Of a DNA stretch of 64,000 bases, positions 18,218 to 27,999 are shown one piece after another (positions within the stretch are counted from its first letter, which is position 1; each line of letters begins with the position of its first letter). The stretch comes from Roseateles_B flavus (GTDB taxonomy: Bacteria > Pseudomonadota > Gammaproteobacteria > Burkholderiales > Burkholderiaceae_C). The DNA lies in contig NZ_JBDPZC010000013.1 of the NCBI RefSeq assembly GCF_039872765.1, positions 62,001 to 126,000 on the forward strand. The letters are read 5' to 3'. Both the position numbers and the translations under genes were made by a program. Below the pieces are notes generated by a model. It did no database searches. It worked only from the letters and a program-made list of their open reading frames with translations, and was not told the DNA's origin.

Positions 18218-19333
18218 TCACGCAAGCAGTGCATCGGCCGCCACATAGTCGTAGCCCAGGTCGCGGGCCACGGCTTCGTAAGTGACCTGACCCTGGGCCA
18301 CGTTGAGACCGGCCTTGAGGTGAGCGTTGTCCTTGAGGGCCTGGCGCCAGCCCTTGTCGGCCAGGGCCACGGCGTGGCCGATGGTGGCGTTGTTCAGCGC
18401 GAAGGTGGAGGTGCGGGCCACGGCACCGGGCATGTTGGCCACGCAGTAGTGCACCACGCCATCAACAAGGTAGGTGGGCTCGGCATGGGTGGTGGCATGC
18501 GAGGTCTCGAAGCAGCCGCCCTGGTCGATGGCCACATCGACCACGACGGCGCCCTTCTTCATGCGGGAGACCATGTCGCGAGTCACCAGCTTGGGGGCCG
18601 CGGCGCCGGGGATCAGCACGCCGCCGATGACGAGATCCGCCGCCAGCACGGACTCCTCCACACTCTGCGCATTGGAGTACAGCGTGGTGATGCGGTTGCC
18701 GAAGACCAGGTCCAGCTGGCGCAGGCGGTCCACGCTCTTGTCCAGCACGGTGACGCGGGCGCCCAGGCCCACGGCCATCTGCAGCGCATGCGTGCCGACC
18801 ACGCCGGCGCCGATGACGGTGACATGCGCCGGGGCCACGCCGGGCACGCCGCCCAGCAGCACGCCCATGCCGCCCTTGCTCTTCTCCAGGTGGGCCGCGC
18901 CGGCCTGGATGGACATGCGCCCGGCGACCTCGCTCATCGGGGCCAACAGGGGCAGGCCGCCGCCAGGACCGGTGATGGTTTCGTAGGCAATGCAGATGGC
19001 ACCGCTCTTGACCAGGGCCGCGGTCTGCTCGGGATCCGGCGCCAGGTGCAGGTAGGTGTAGAGGATCTGGCCGTCGCGCAGCATGGCGCATTCCTGCGGC
19101 TGCGGTTCCTTGACCTTGACGATCATGTCGCTCTGGGCGAAGACGGTCGCGGCGTCCGGGGCGATCTGCGCGCCGGCGGCGACGTACTGCTCGTCGCTCA
19201 GGCCGATGGCGGCGCCGGCCTGCGTCTGCACCAGCACGCGATGACCACGGCTGGTCAGCTCGCGCACGCTGGCCGGCGTCAGGCCGACGCGGTACTCATG
19301 GTTCTTGATTTCCTTCGGGCATCCGATCTGCAT
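18218..19333 (-). CDS. ald: Alanine dehydrogenase
   Basis: The enzyme interconverts L-alanine and pyruvate plus ammonia with NAD(H), as a cytoplasmic hexamer. At 371 residues it has the normal length. The start MQIGCPKEIKNHEYRVGLTP is the family N-terminus with substrate-binding R15. K75 (VKVKEPQ) and H96 (YTYLHLAPD) are the catalytic Lys/His pair. The Rossmann motif is GAGVVGTHA at about 174-182, and D270 in VDVAIDQGG matches the catalytic Asp. It is a single-gene unit with its own terminator; no Lrp-type regulator is adjacent. Confidence 0.97.
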   Translation of the reverse strand: MQIGCPKEIKNHEYRVGLTPASVRELTSRGHRVLVQTQAGAAIGLSDEQYVAAGAQIAPDAATVFAQSDMIVKVKEPQPQECAMLRDGQILYTYLHLAPDPEQTAALVKSGAICIAYETITGPGGGLPLLAPMSEVAGRMSIQAGAAHLEKSKGGMGVLLGGVPGVAPAHVTVIGAGVVGTHALQMAVGLGARVTVLDKSVDRLRQLDLVFGNRITTLYSNAQSVEESVLAADLVIGGVLIPGAAAPKLVTRDMVSRMKKGAVVVDVAIDQGGCFETSHATTHAEPTYLVDGVVHYCVANMPGAVARTSTFALNNATIGHAVALADKGWRQALKDNAHLKAGLNVAQGQVTYEAVARDLGYDYVAADALLA

Positions 19334-19490
19334 GGCTTGTCTCCTTGGTTGGCTTTGTGAGCCGTGATTCAGAAGCCATGGGTTTTACGACCGCCGCCCG
19401 CGCCCCCGCAAGCGCCATTCACCGATCTCGGCCCTTATTAGCCGCGCTTATGGCGCAGCGCAGCATGACCGACTCGCCCTCTGCGGGCCC

Positions 19491-19736
19491 TCAGGCCCGT
19501 GTCCAGGACTCGATCTGCAGCAGCCCGCTTTCCAGCTGGCGCGCCCGGACCTGCAGGCGCTGCCCGAGCAGCGGCTCCAGCACCTCGTCACGGAAGTCAC
19601 TGCCGCCCAGGCGGCGGACAGGCAAGACCTGACCCTCATCCAGGCGCAGCACCAGCCCCTGGCGCTCGCTCTTGCTGCCCGCGGCGAGCAGGCGGCGTTC
19701 CAGCCGGCCGGTCCAGGTCTTCAGGGGCAGGCTCAT
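19491..19736 (-). CDS. Small uncharacterised partner of the C25 peptidase gene
   Basis: I do not recognise this 81-residue protein. It starts 9 bases after the stop of the upstream peptidase gene and has a GAGGG ribosome-binding site, so the two form an operon. It has no signal peptide, transmembrane helix or cysteine. The pattern of short alternating hydrophobic strands (GLVLRLDEGQVLPVRRL, QRLQVRARQLESGLLQIESW) suggests a small beta-barrel of SH3 or OB type after a basic N-terminal helix (LERRLLAAGSKSER). It could be an inhibitor, adaptor or substrate of the peptidase; this is inference from position only. Confidence 0.55.
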   Translation of the reverse strand: MSLPLKTWTGRLERRLLAAGSKSERQGLVLRLDEGQVLPVRRLGGSDFRDEVLEPLLGQRLQVRARQLESGLLQIESWTRA

Positions 19737-19745
19737 GCGGCGCCC

Positions 19746-21257
19746 TCACAAGCCGCGGGCGTGCAGGCGGCGCACATGCAGCAGCTCGCCGTCCTGCTCC
19801 GTGGCCACCAGGGTGACGAGCTGGCCGTTGCTGCGCCGGCCCTTGAGCACATGGATGCTGCGCGCCGGCATCCGGGGGCCCTGCTTGGCCGCCTGCAGCA
19901 CATAGCTGCGCCGGCGCACCTGGCGGAGATCCAGGCCGCTCTCCTTTGCCATGGCACGCAGCACCTTCTCGACCGGCGCGGCGGGCTCCTGCTGGCTGTC
20001 ACGCAGCTGGGGCAGCGATCGGCCCAGGTTCAGGCCCTCACGCTCCAGCCGCTCGCGGCGCAGGCCCCGCACGCCGCGGTCCTGCACCTTGGCGAAGGCC
20101 GTCTTGAAGGCGCGGGTCTTGGCCAGGGCGTGGCTGGCAAAGCCCACCGGCTGAAGCGAGGGATCGCCCAGCAAGTAGAACTGCGCCAGGGTCTTGAGGT
20201 CCACCGGGTCAAGGTGGGTGCGCTCCCCCGCGAACTTCTGCCGCGCCTCCAGGGCGGCGCGGCCCAGCGAGGCGCCGGCCAGCACGCGCTGCAGGAAGTA
20301 CTGGCAGATCAGGTCCGCGGAGCCGTTGCCCTCGCTCGGACCGTAGGCGATGGTGGTGCTGCCGAAGAAGCCGGAAGCGCCATCGGCCAGGTAGCTCAGT
20401 GCAATGCCCAGATGGCCTCCTGCGTCTTCGGGGTCGTAGAGTTGCGCGCCGTAGCAGCACTCGGCGGCAATCACCGTGCCCGCGCTGATGCGGTCGCGCA
20501 GCAGGCTGGCGCGGTGGGCCACCGGGTAGGCATCCCCCTGCTGGCCGAGGTACTCGGGGCTGGTGTCGCCGCCATGGCAGTTGATGAAATGAACCCTCGG
20601 CGCCAGCTCGGCCTTGCTCCAGCGCGGGCCCTGGGGCGGCGCGATCTTCAGTTGCTCGCCCTGCCCGAACAGGTTGCTGAGGCTCAGCCGCGTGGAGGCC
20701 TGCCACTCGGCGGCGCTCAGGCCGAAGTAGGCATGGAACTGCTCCCGCGGCAGGGGCTTGGCCCGCGCCGCGGCGCGGATCAGCTGCAGCAGCAGGTCCG
20801 GCTTGCTGGCGCCGGGGATGTCCGGCAGGCGGCCCACCACCCGGCTGGGCCCCTGGAAGCGCGCCGGGTCCGTGCTGTAGGGCGCCTCGCAGGCATAGGG
20901 CAGGTCGCTCGGCACGGTCTTGTCGGTGTCGCCATCATCGCCGGTGTAGGCCGGATTGAGCAGGGGCACCAGGGGCAGCACGTCCTGGGCGCCCAGCAGC
21001 AGGAAGTAGTGCGGCGCCAGCGTGCCGGCCAGGCCGTCGATGGCGGCCTTGAGGGCCTTCGCATCCGTGCGGGCCACGGGGGCCAGGCCATGCGCCTTCA
21101 TCGCCGCCGTCTCGTCCACGCTCAGCACCTGGGTGTCGATGCCTCGGCGCCGGTCGGCCGTCACCAGGGTCTTGAGGGCCGCATCGATGCGTTCGAGGCC
21201 GGCCTTGCCGTACTTGCTCTTCAGCGCGGCGCCGTGACGAAGAATCAGCTTGTCCAT
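19746..21257 (-). CDS. Cytosolic gingipain-family (C25, clan CD, caspase-like) cysteine peptidase
   Basis: This 503-residue protein shows the layout of a C25 peptidase. A Rossmann-like segment with HYFLLLGAQDVLPLVPL (83-99) precedes a substrate-pocket region DLPYACEAPY...GRLPDIPG. The catalytic His is H228 in VHFINCHGG and the catalytic Cys most likely C268 in IAAECCYG, matching the clan CD patterns hhhh-H-G and hhhh-E-x-C-x-G. FFGST (297-301) and YLLGDPSLQP (361-370) are typical C25 landmarks. The last 130 residues are basic and unrecognised. Gingipains are secreted, but this one starts MDKLILRHG with no signal peptide or pro-domain, so it is presumably cytoplasmic. It is followed by a small gene in the same operon. 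Confidence 0.75.
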   Translation of the reverse strand: MDKLILRHGAALKSKYGKAGLERIDAALKTLVTADRRRGIDTQVLSVDETAAMKAHGLAPVARTDAKALKAAIDGLAGTLAPHYFLLLGAQDVLPLVPLLNPAYTGDDGDTDKTVPSDLPYACEAPYSTDPARFQGPSRVVGRLPDIPGASKPDLLLQLIRAAARAKPLPREQFHAYFGLSAAEWQASTRLSLSNLFGQGEQLKIAPPQGPRWSKAELAPRVHFINCHGGDTSPEYLGQQGDAYPVAHRASLLRDRISAGTVIAAECCYGAQLYDPEDAGGHLGIALSYLADGASGFFGSTTIAYGPSEGNGSADLICQYFLQRVLAGASLGRAALEARQKFAGERTHLDPVDLKTLAQFYLLGDPSLQPVGFASHALAKTRAFKTAFAKVQDRGVRGLRRERLEREGLNLGRSLPQLRDSQQEPAAPVEKVLRAMAKESGLDLRQVRRRSYVLQAAKQGPRMPARSIHVLKGRRSNGQLVTLVATEQDGELLHVRRLHARGL

Positions 21258-21366
21258 TCGATGAACTCCTGGTGAGTCGAAGCGCGCATTGTTGCGGTCG
21301 CGCGCCTGTCAGGACAAGGGCCTCTCCCTAGTTCATCCGGCCGCCCCATCCGGCCGGTGGGCCGCC

Positions 21367-21396
21367 GCACGGCCACATGGCGCACGGCCACATGGC
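21367..21396. repeat. 15-bp perfect tandem duplication in a divergent promoter region
   Basis: GCACGGCCACATGGC occurs twice in direct succession (21367-21381, 21382-21396), with the first bases of a third copy after it. It sits between the peptidase start (21257, minus) and the 21496 gene (plus). It could be a regulator site or a slippage product. Confidence 0.75.
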
Positions 21397-21495
21397 GCAG
21401 GGCCTGTCACCGGGACATCAAAGTCGCTGGGCATCATCCAGGCTCCGACGACCCGCCCCGCGCGGATTGCCCCCGACCTTCGCCCTGGAGCCCCC

Positions 21496-22020
21496 ATGAG
21501 ACTGCAAAAGACCGATCTGGCCCGCCAGATGCTGGGCAGCCCCCGCCGCGACCTGCCGGCCGGCCATCGCATGCTGCTCATCACCGTGGACGGTCGCCGT
21601 GACCTGCGCCAGCTGCGCGAGCTGGCCCGCAACATGGGCCTGGACGCCAGCGTCGTCGAAGACCTCTACGGTCGCGGCCTGATCGCGCCGATGGAGGCCG
21701 ATCTGCAGGCACAGCAGGAGGCGCACCGCGCGGCCGAGCGCGAGCGCGCCCATCGCGAGGCCCTGGCCCGTCAGCAGGCCGCCACGCAGCAGGCGCGACA
21801 GCTCGCGCGGGCCAAGCTCTACGCCATGGACCTGGTGGCGCGCATGCTGGTCGGCCAGGACGGCGAGCTGCGGGCCCTGGCCCGCCACATCGACAGCGAG
21901 GACGGCCTGCAGCTGTGGATCGAGGCCGCCGCCCAGCAGATCCGCGAGCGCTCCAGCGACGAGCGCGCCGAGCGCTTCAAGGCGCGTGTGCAGGAGGAGA
22001 TGGGATTGGCGCTGGCCTGA
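21496..22020 (+). CDS. Uncharacterised coiled-coil protein
   Basis: I do not recognise a named family. The start at 21496 (MRLQKTDLARQML) follows a CTGGAG site; the product has 174 residues. Residues 1-60 include LPAGHRMLLITVDGRRDLRQLRELARNMG, which looks like a small winged or effector-type module in which DGRRxLRQL precedes a helix. Residues 75-115 are a highly charged Ala/Glu/Gln/Arg coiled coil. The C-terminus is helical and acidic. There is no signal peptide or membrane segment. It converges with the solute-binding protein gene and diverges from the C25 peptidase, with no operon partner. Confidence 0.65.
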   Translation: MRLQKTDLARQMLGSPRRDLPAGHRMLLITVDGRRDLRQLRELARNMGLDASVVEDLYGRGLIAPMEADLQAQQEAHRAAERERAHREALARQQAATQQARQLARAKLYAMDLVARMLVGQDGELRALARHIDSEDGLQLWIEAAAQQIRERSSDERAERFKARVQEEMGLALA

Positions 22021-22047
22021 GGGTGCGCGCAGGCCAGGGCACGGTGC

Positions 22048-22830
22048 TCAACGTCGCGCTGCCCGGGCCTGTGCGGCACGGTCCTGCAGGGCCTTGAGCT
22101 CGCCCGAGCTGCGCAGCGTCTCGAAGGCCGCGGCAAAGCGCTGGAACAGCGTCTCGTTGACCTGGCGGTTGAAGGCGAAATAGCAGCCATAGCCCTTCTG
22201 CAGCACGTGAGCCACCATCAGCTGGCCCGCGTCCAGGCCCAGACGGGCCGCTTGGTGCTGGTAAGGCAGGGACAGGCCCGCGACCATGTCCAGGTGACCG
22301 GCGTAGAGCATGCGCGTGGAGGTCTCGCTGCCGGGGGTCTGGTAGATGCTGCGCTCCGGCATGCCGGCCTCGCGCACCATCTTGCCGGCGGGCGAGCCCT
22401 TGATCACGCCGATGCGCAGGGCCTGGGCGTCCGGCGCATGGGGGCTGAAGTCCACGCCGCTGCTGCGCAGCGTCATCACCACCAGATCGCAGTCGTCCAG
22501 CGGCCCGACCCAGCGGTACAGCGGCTCGCGGGCCGGCGTGCGCACAACGACGTAGAGAAAGCTGTTGGGCAAGTCCTCCACCGTCTTCAGGCCGCGGGCG
22601 AAGGGCTGGATGCTGCGCTGCACGCGCAGCCCGCTCTGCGCGGCCACGCGGTCCAGGACCTCGTTGGCCAGGCCGACAAAACGCCCGCGCTCGAGATAGG
22701 TGAAGGGCGGAACATCCTCGGTGATGCCCAGGAGATCACCGGCCCGCGCGGCCGGCATCGCGCCGGGCATCAGCGCCGCGGCTGACGCCAGCGCAGCGAG
22801 GCTCCGACGCCATGCAGGGACTTCCATCAT
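22048..22830 (-). CDS. Periplasmic solute-binding protein, family 3
   Basis: This 260-residue exported protein has an N-terminal signal peptide (about 1-30, ending PAARA) and a type II periplasmic-binding fold. GITEDVPPFTYLERGRFVGLANEVLDRVA is the usual first lobe of polar amino-acid binding proteins, and GVIKGSPAGKMV and the YAGHLDMVAGLSLPYQ segment form the second lobe. No ABC permease or ATPase gene is adjacent, so it may serve an unlinked transporter or be a sensor-type orphan. ATG at 22827 has better spacing to the GGGAGG site than ATG at 22830. A 114-bp gap separates it from mvaB, so it may be transcribed separately. Confidence 0.82.
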   Translation of the reverse strand: MMEVPAWRRSLAALASAAALMPGAMPAARAGDLLGITEDVPPFTYLERGRFVGLANEVLDRVAAQSGLRVQRSIQPFARGLKTVEDLPNSFLYVVVRTPAREPLYRWVGPLDDCDLVVMTLRSSGVDFSPHAPDAQALRIGVIKGSPAGKMVREAGMPERSIYQTPGSETSTRMLYAGHLDMVAGLSLPYQHQAARLGLDAGQLMVAHVLQKGYGCYFAFNRQVNETLFQRFAAAFETLRSSGELKALQDRAAQARAARR

Positions 22831-22944
22831 TGCCTCCCGGACGTCCGCACGCGCCCACGGGGCCGCATTGGGCGTCAGCGGACGCCTGCGGTCAAGCGCG
22901 GGACTGCCCCAGTGGCAGGCCCGCGGCGCGGGGCGCCTCAGCCC

Positions 22945-23856
22945 TCAGCCCTGGCGCTTGGCCAGCAGCGCGCGCGCCACGCGCGAGACCGGCGGGCGGC
23001 CCAGCTGCTCGGAGATGTAGGCGCCAGCGTCGACCAGCTTGTCCAGATCGATGCCGGTCGAGATGCCCAGCCCGTTGAGCAGGAAGACCACGTCCTCGGT
23101 GGCCACATTGCCCGTGGCGCCCTTGGCATAAGGGCAGCCGCCCAGGCCTGCCACGCTGGCGTCGAACGTGTGGATGCCCATCTCCAGGCAGGCGTAGATG
23201 TTGGAGAGCGCCTGACCGTAGGTGTCGTGGAAATGGCCGCTGACCTCGTGCAGCGGGTAGTGCTTCAGCGCCCGCTCCATCGCGGCCTGCACGCGCCGGG
23301 GCGTGCCCACGCCGATGGTGTCGGCCACGCCGAGGTGGTCCACGCCGATGTCCTTCATCAGCTGCACGACGCGCTCGACCTGGTCCGGCGAGATCTCGCC
23401 CTCGTAGGGGCAGCCCAGCGCGCAGGACAGGGCGCCGCGCACCTTGAGGCCGGCGGCATGCGCGGCCTCCACCACCGGGGCGAAGCGCTCGATGCTCTCG
23501 GCCACGCTGCAGTTGATGTTCTTCTGGCTGAAGGCCTCGGAGGCCGCGCCGAAGACCACGATCTCGTCGGGCTTCGTGGGCAGCGCCGCTTCCAGGCCCT
23601 TCATGTTCGGCGTCAGCACGCTGTAGCGCACGCCGGGGTGGCGTTCGAGGGCGGCCATCACCGCCGTGTTGTCGCCCATCTGCGGCACCCACTTGGGGCT
23701 GACGAAGCTGGTGACCTCGATGTTCTTCAGGCCGGCGTCCTGCAGCATCGAGACCAGCCGGGCCTTGTGCTCGGTGGCGACGGGCTGCTTCTCGTTCTGC
23801 AGGCCGTCGCGGGGGCCCACATCGACGAGGGTGACACGGTGAGGCAGGGTGCTCAT
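22945..23856 (-). CDS. mvaB: Hydroxymethylglutaryl-CoA lyase
   Basis: The enzyme cleaves HMG-CoA to acetoacetate and acetyl-CoA, the last step of leucine degradation. At 303 residues it has normal length. It shows VDVGPRDGLQNE (metal-binding D and substrate R near the start), SFVSPKWVPQMGD, HFHDTYGQALSN with the two metal-binding histidines, and the active-site Cys loop GLGGCPYAKGATGNVATED. It lies 19 bp after the methylcrotonyl-CoA carboxylase alpha gene on the same strand. The equivalent in Pseudomonas is liuE. Confidence 0.96.
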   Translation of the reverse strand: MSTLPHRVTLVDVGPRDGLQNEKQPVATEHKARLVSMLQDAGLKNIEVTSFVSPKWVPQMGDNTAVMAALERHPGVRYSVLTPNMKGLEAALPTKPDEIVVFGAASEAFSQKNINCSVAESIERFAPVVEAAHAAGLKVRGALSCALGCPYEGEISPDQVERVVQLMKDIGVDHLGVADTIGVGTPRRVQAAMERALKHYPLHEVSGHFHDTYGQALSNIYACLEMGIHTFDASVAGLGGCPYAKGATGNVATEDVVFLLNGLGISTGIDLDKLVDAGAYISEQLGRPPVSRVARALLAKRQG

Positions 23857-23875
23857 GAAGGACTCCTTTGCAGAC

Positions 23876-25876
<2,001 letters not shown>

Positions 25877-26025
25877 GGCGGTGACTCCGGTTTTCTTTTG
25901 GTCAGCGGGCGGCCGGTAAGCCGCAGTGTGCATCTGAAGGGCTGGATGGCCTCTTGGATCCAAAGACTCAGTTCGAGTGGCAGAACAGCTTGCAAAGCGC
26001 TGACTTGAGTCCAGCGGCGCCCGAG

Positions 26026-26171
26026 GATCCGGCTTTGCCGGGCCTACGGTCAACCTTGCAGGCCGCGTCGCGCCCAAGGGCTCGACTCTTCGCTAGGCTG
26101 GACAGGACCACTGGACCTGTCCGGTCCGGGCTCAGCCCCCTCGAGGGGGCCGGCGAAGCCGGTAGGGCGAG
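26026..26171. repeat. REP-like intergenic element, copy A (3' of bioB)
   Basis: Three structured pieces lie between bioB and liuD. GATCCGGCTTTGCCGGGCCT (26026-26045) contains a short hairpin. GGACAGG/CCTGTCC arms lie at about 26100-26122. The palindrome CCCCCTCGAGGGGG (26136-26149) is followed directly by the hairpin CCGGCgaaGCCGG and a G-rich run. Copy B at 30589-30655 has the first element, the same palindrome, a following hairpin of different sequence and a G-rich run. The rest of the 297-bp bioB-liuD gap (25877-26173) shows no gene. Confidence 0.75.
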
Positions 26172-26173
26172 GC

Positions 26174-27274
26174 TCAAGCCGCGGCGCTGCAGCCGCGCAG
26201 GGTGCCGACAGGTGCCGGCTCGGCGGCATTCAGGCGGATCTTGGCTTCCTTGCCGTGGCCTTCCGACAGCTCGGCTTCCGTGGCGCAGTGCATGCCCAGG
26301 CGGTCCAGCAGCGCGCGGTCCTTCTCGGCCTGCGGGTTGGAGGTGGTCAGGAGCTTGTCGCCGTAGAACATGCTGTTGGCGCCGGCCAGGAAGCACAGGG
26401 CCTGCAGGCTCTCCGGCATTTCCTCGCGGCCGGCCGAGAGGCGGACCATGGCGCGCGGCATGATGATGCGGGCCACGGCGATGGTGCGCACGAACTCGAA
26501 GGGATCGAGCTGGGCCGTGCCGGACAGCGGCGTGCCCTCGACCTGCACCAGGTTGTTGATGGGCACGGACTCCGGATACGGGTCCAGATTGGCCAGCTGC
26601 ACCAGCAGGCCGGCGCGCTCGCGGCGGGTCTCGCCCAGGCCCACGATGCCGCCGGAGCAGACCTTCAGGCCCTGGGCGCGCACGCGCTCCAGGGTGTCCA
26701 GGCGGTCCTGGTAGGTGCGGGTGGTGATGATCTGGCCGTAGAACTCGGGCGAGGTGTCGAGGTTGTGGTTGTAGTAGTCCAGGCCCGCACTCTTCAGCTT
26801 CTCGGCCTGGCCATCCGCCAGCATGCCGGCAGTGAGGCAGGTCTCCAGGCCCAGGGCCTTGACCTCGGAGATCATCTCGCCGATGGCCTCGATGTGGCGC
26901 TCCTTGGGCGAGCGCCAGGCGGCGCCCATGCAGAAGCGGGTCGCGCCGTTGGCCTTGGCGGCGCGGGCGGCTTCCATCACCTCCTGCAGCGGGATCAGCT
27001 TCTCGGCCTTGAGGCCGGTGTCGAAGTGGGCCGACTGCGGGCAGTAGGCGCAGTCCTCCTCGCAGCCGCCGGTCTTGATGGACAGCAGCGTCGAGAGCTG
27101 GATCGCGTTGGCATCGAAGTGCTCGCGGTGCACCTGCTGGGCGCGGAAGAGCAGGTCGTTGAAGGGCAGCTCGAAGAGCGCCGCGACCTCGTTGACCGTC
27201 CAGGGCTTGGCGTTGCGGCGCTCGGCGTCGGTGGTGGGCGTCAGCGACTGGATCTGGTTGGTGGTCTGGGTCAT
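26174..27274 (-). CDS. bioB: Biotin synthase
   Basis: This radical SAM enzyme inserts sulfur into dethiobiotin to make biotin. It has 366 residues. The radical SAM cluster ligands are C71, C75 and C78 (GGCEEDCAYCPQS); the preceding SIKTGG and the later NHNLDTSPEFY and CSGGIVGLGE motifs are specific to BioB. It begins 2 bases after the bioD stop and is the last gene of bioA-F-D-B. The stop lies just before a REP-like element that separates the operon from liuD. Confidence 0.97.
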   Translation of the reverse strand: MTQTTNQIQSLTPTTDAERRNAKPWTVNEVAALFELPFNDLLFRAQQVHREHFDANAIQLSTLLSIKTGGCEEDCAYCPQSAHFDTGLKAEKLIPLQEVMEAARAAKANGATRFCMGAAWRSPKERHIEAIGEMISEVKALGLETCLTAGMLADGQAEKLKSAGLDYYNHNLDTSPEFYGQIITTRTYQDRLDTLERVRAQGLKVCSGGIVGLGETRRERAGLLVQLANLDPYPESVPINNLVQVEGTPLSGTAQLDPFEFVRTIAVARIIMPRAMVRLSAGREEMPESLQALCFLAGANSMFYGDKLLTTSNPQAEKDRALLDRLGMHCATEAELSEGHGKEAKIRLNAAEPAPVGTLRGCSAAA

Positions 27275-27276
27275 GG

Positions 27277-27999
27277 TCAGGGTTCCTGGACTTGCCGCAC
27301 AGCCTGCAGCAGGGCCGCTGGCGTCAGCGAGAAATGCGCGGCGACGGCCGCGGGAGAAGGATCGGGAAGGCGGGGCACGTGGCCCCAGCAGGGCGCCCCA
27401 AGGCGGGCGGCCAGCGCGGCGACATTGTCGACCACATGCGGCTGATGCGGATCCGCCGTGTTGGCCACCCAGCCGGCCAGGCGCAGGCCGCGGGCGCGGA
27501 CGGCCTCGGCCGTCAGCAGCGCGTGGTTGATGCAGCCCAGGCGCAGGCCCACGACCAGCAGCACGGGCAGGGCGAGGTCCACGGCGAGGTCGGCGGTGTC
27601 ATAGCCGTCGTTGAGGGGCACGCGGAAGCCGCCCACGCCTTCGACCAGGGCCAGCTCGCCGAGCCGGGCGCTGGCGCGGATGGCAGCCAGCAGCGGTTCG
27701 CGGTCCAGCGTCTTGCCTTCAAGACGTGCCGCGATGTGCGGCGCGCAGGGCTCACGGAACTGCACGGGACCCACCTGCGCGGGCGTCAGGCCCAGGCGCT
27801 GGGCGGCGTGCAGCTGCTGCACGTCCTCGTTGACCCACTGGCCTTGCGCGTCCTGCACCTGGCCCGCGGCCAGGGACTTCACCGGCACCACGCGCGCACC
27901 GGCCTCGGCCAGGGCGTGGGTGAGCCCCGCGGTGATGCAGGTCTTGCCGATCTCGGTGTCGGTGCCGGTGATGAACAGGCCCTGGAAGCGGACGCTCAT
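27277..27999 (-). CDS. bioD: Dethiobiotin synthetase
   Basis: The enzyme closes the ureido ring of diaminopelargonic acid with CO2 and ATP. The start at 27999 overlaps the bioF stop as ATGA; the product has 240 residues. The P-loop is GTDTEIGKT (12-20) with K19. The substrate-carbamate Lys is K41, though the usual KPVAxG reads KSLAAG here. VEGVGGFRVPLND and VVGLRLGCINHALLTAEAV are strongly conserved with E. coli BioD. It is third in the biotin operon. Confidence 0.95.
   Translation of the reverse strand: MSVRFQGLFITGTDTEIGKTCITAGLTHALAEAGARVVPVKSLAAGQVQDAQGQWVNEDVQQLHAAQRLGLTPAQVGPVQFREPCAPHIAARLEGKTLDREPLLAAIRASARLGELALVEGVGGFRVPLNDGYDTADLAVDLALPVLLVVGLRLGCINHALLTAEAVRARGLRLAGWVANTADPHQPHVVDNVAALAARLGAPCWGHVPRLPDPSPAAVAAHFSLTPAALLQAVRQVQEP

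Noticed and set aside
17971..18285. Small plus-strand ORF before ald (104 codons)
   Set aside because: It runs through the ald terminator and into the 3' end of ald, has no good ribosome-binding site and resembles nothing.
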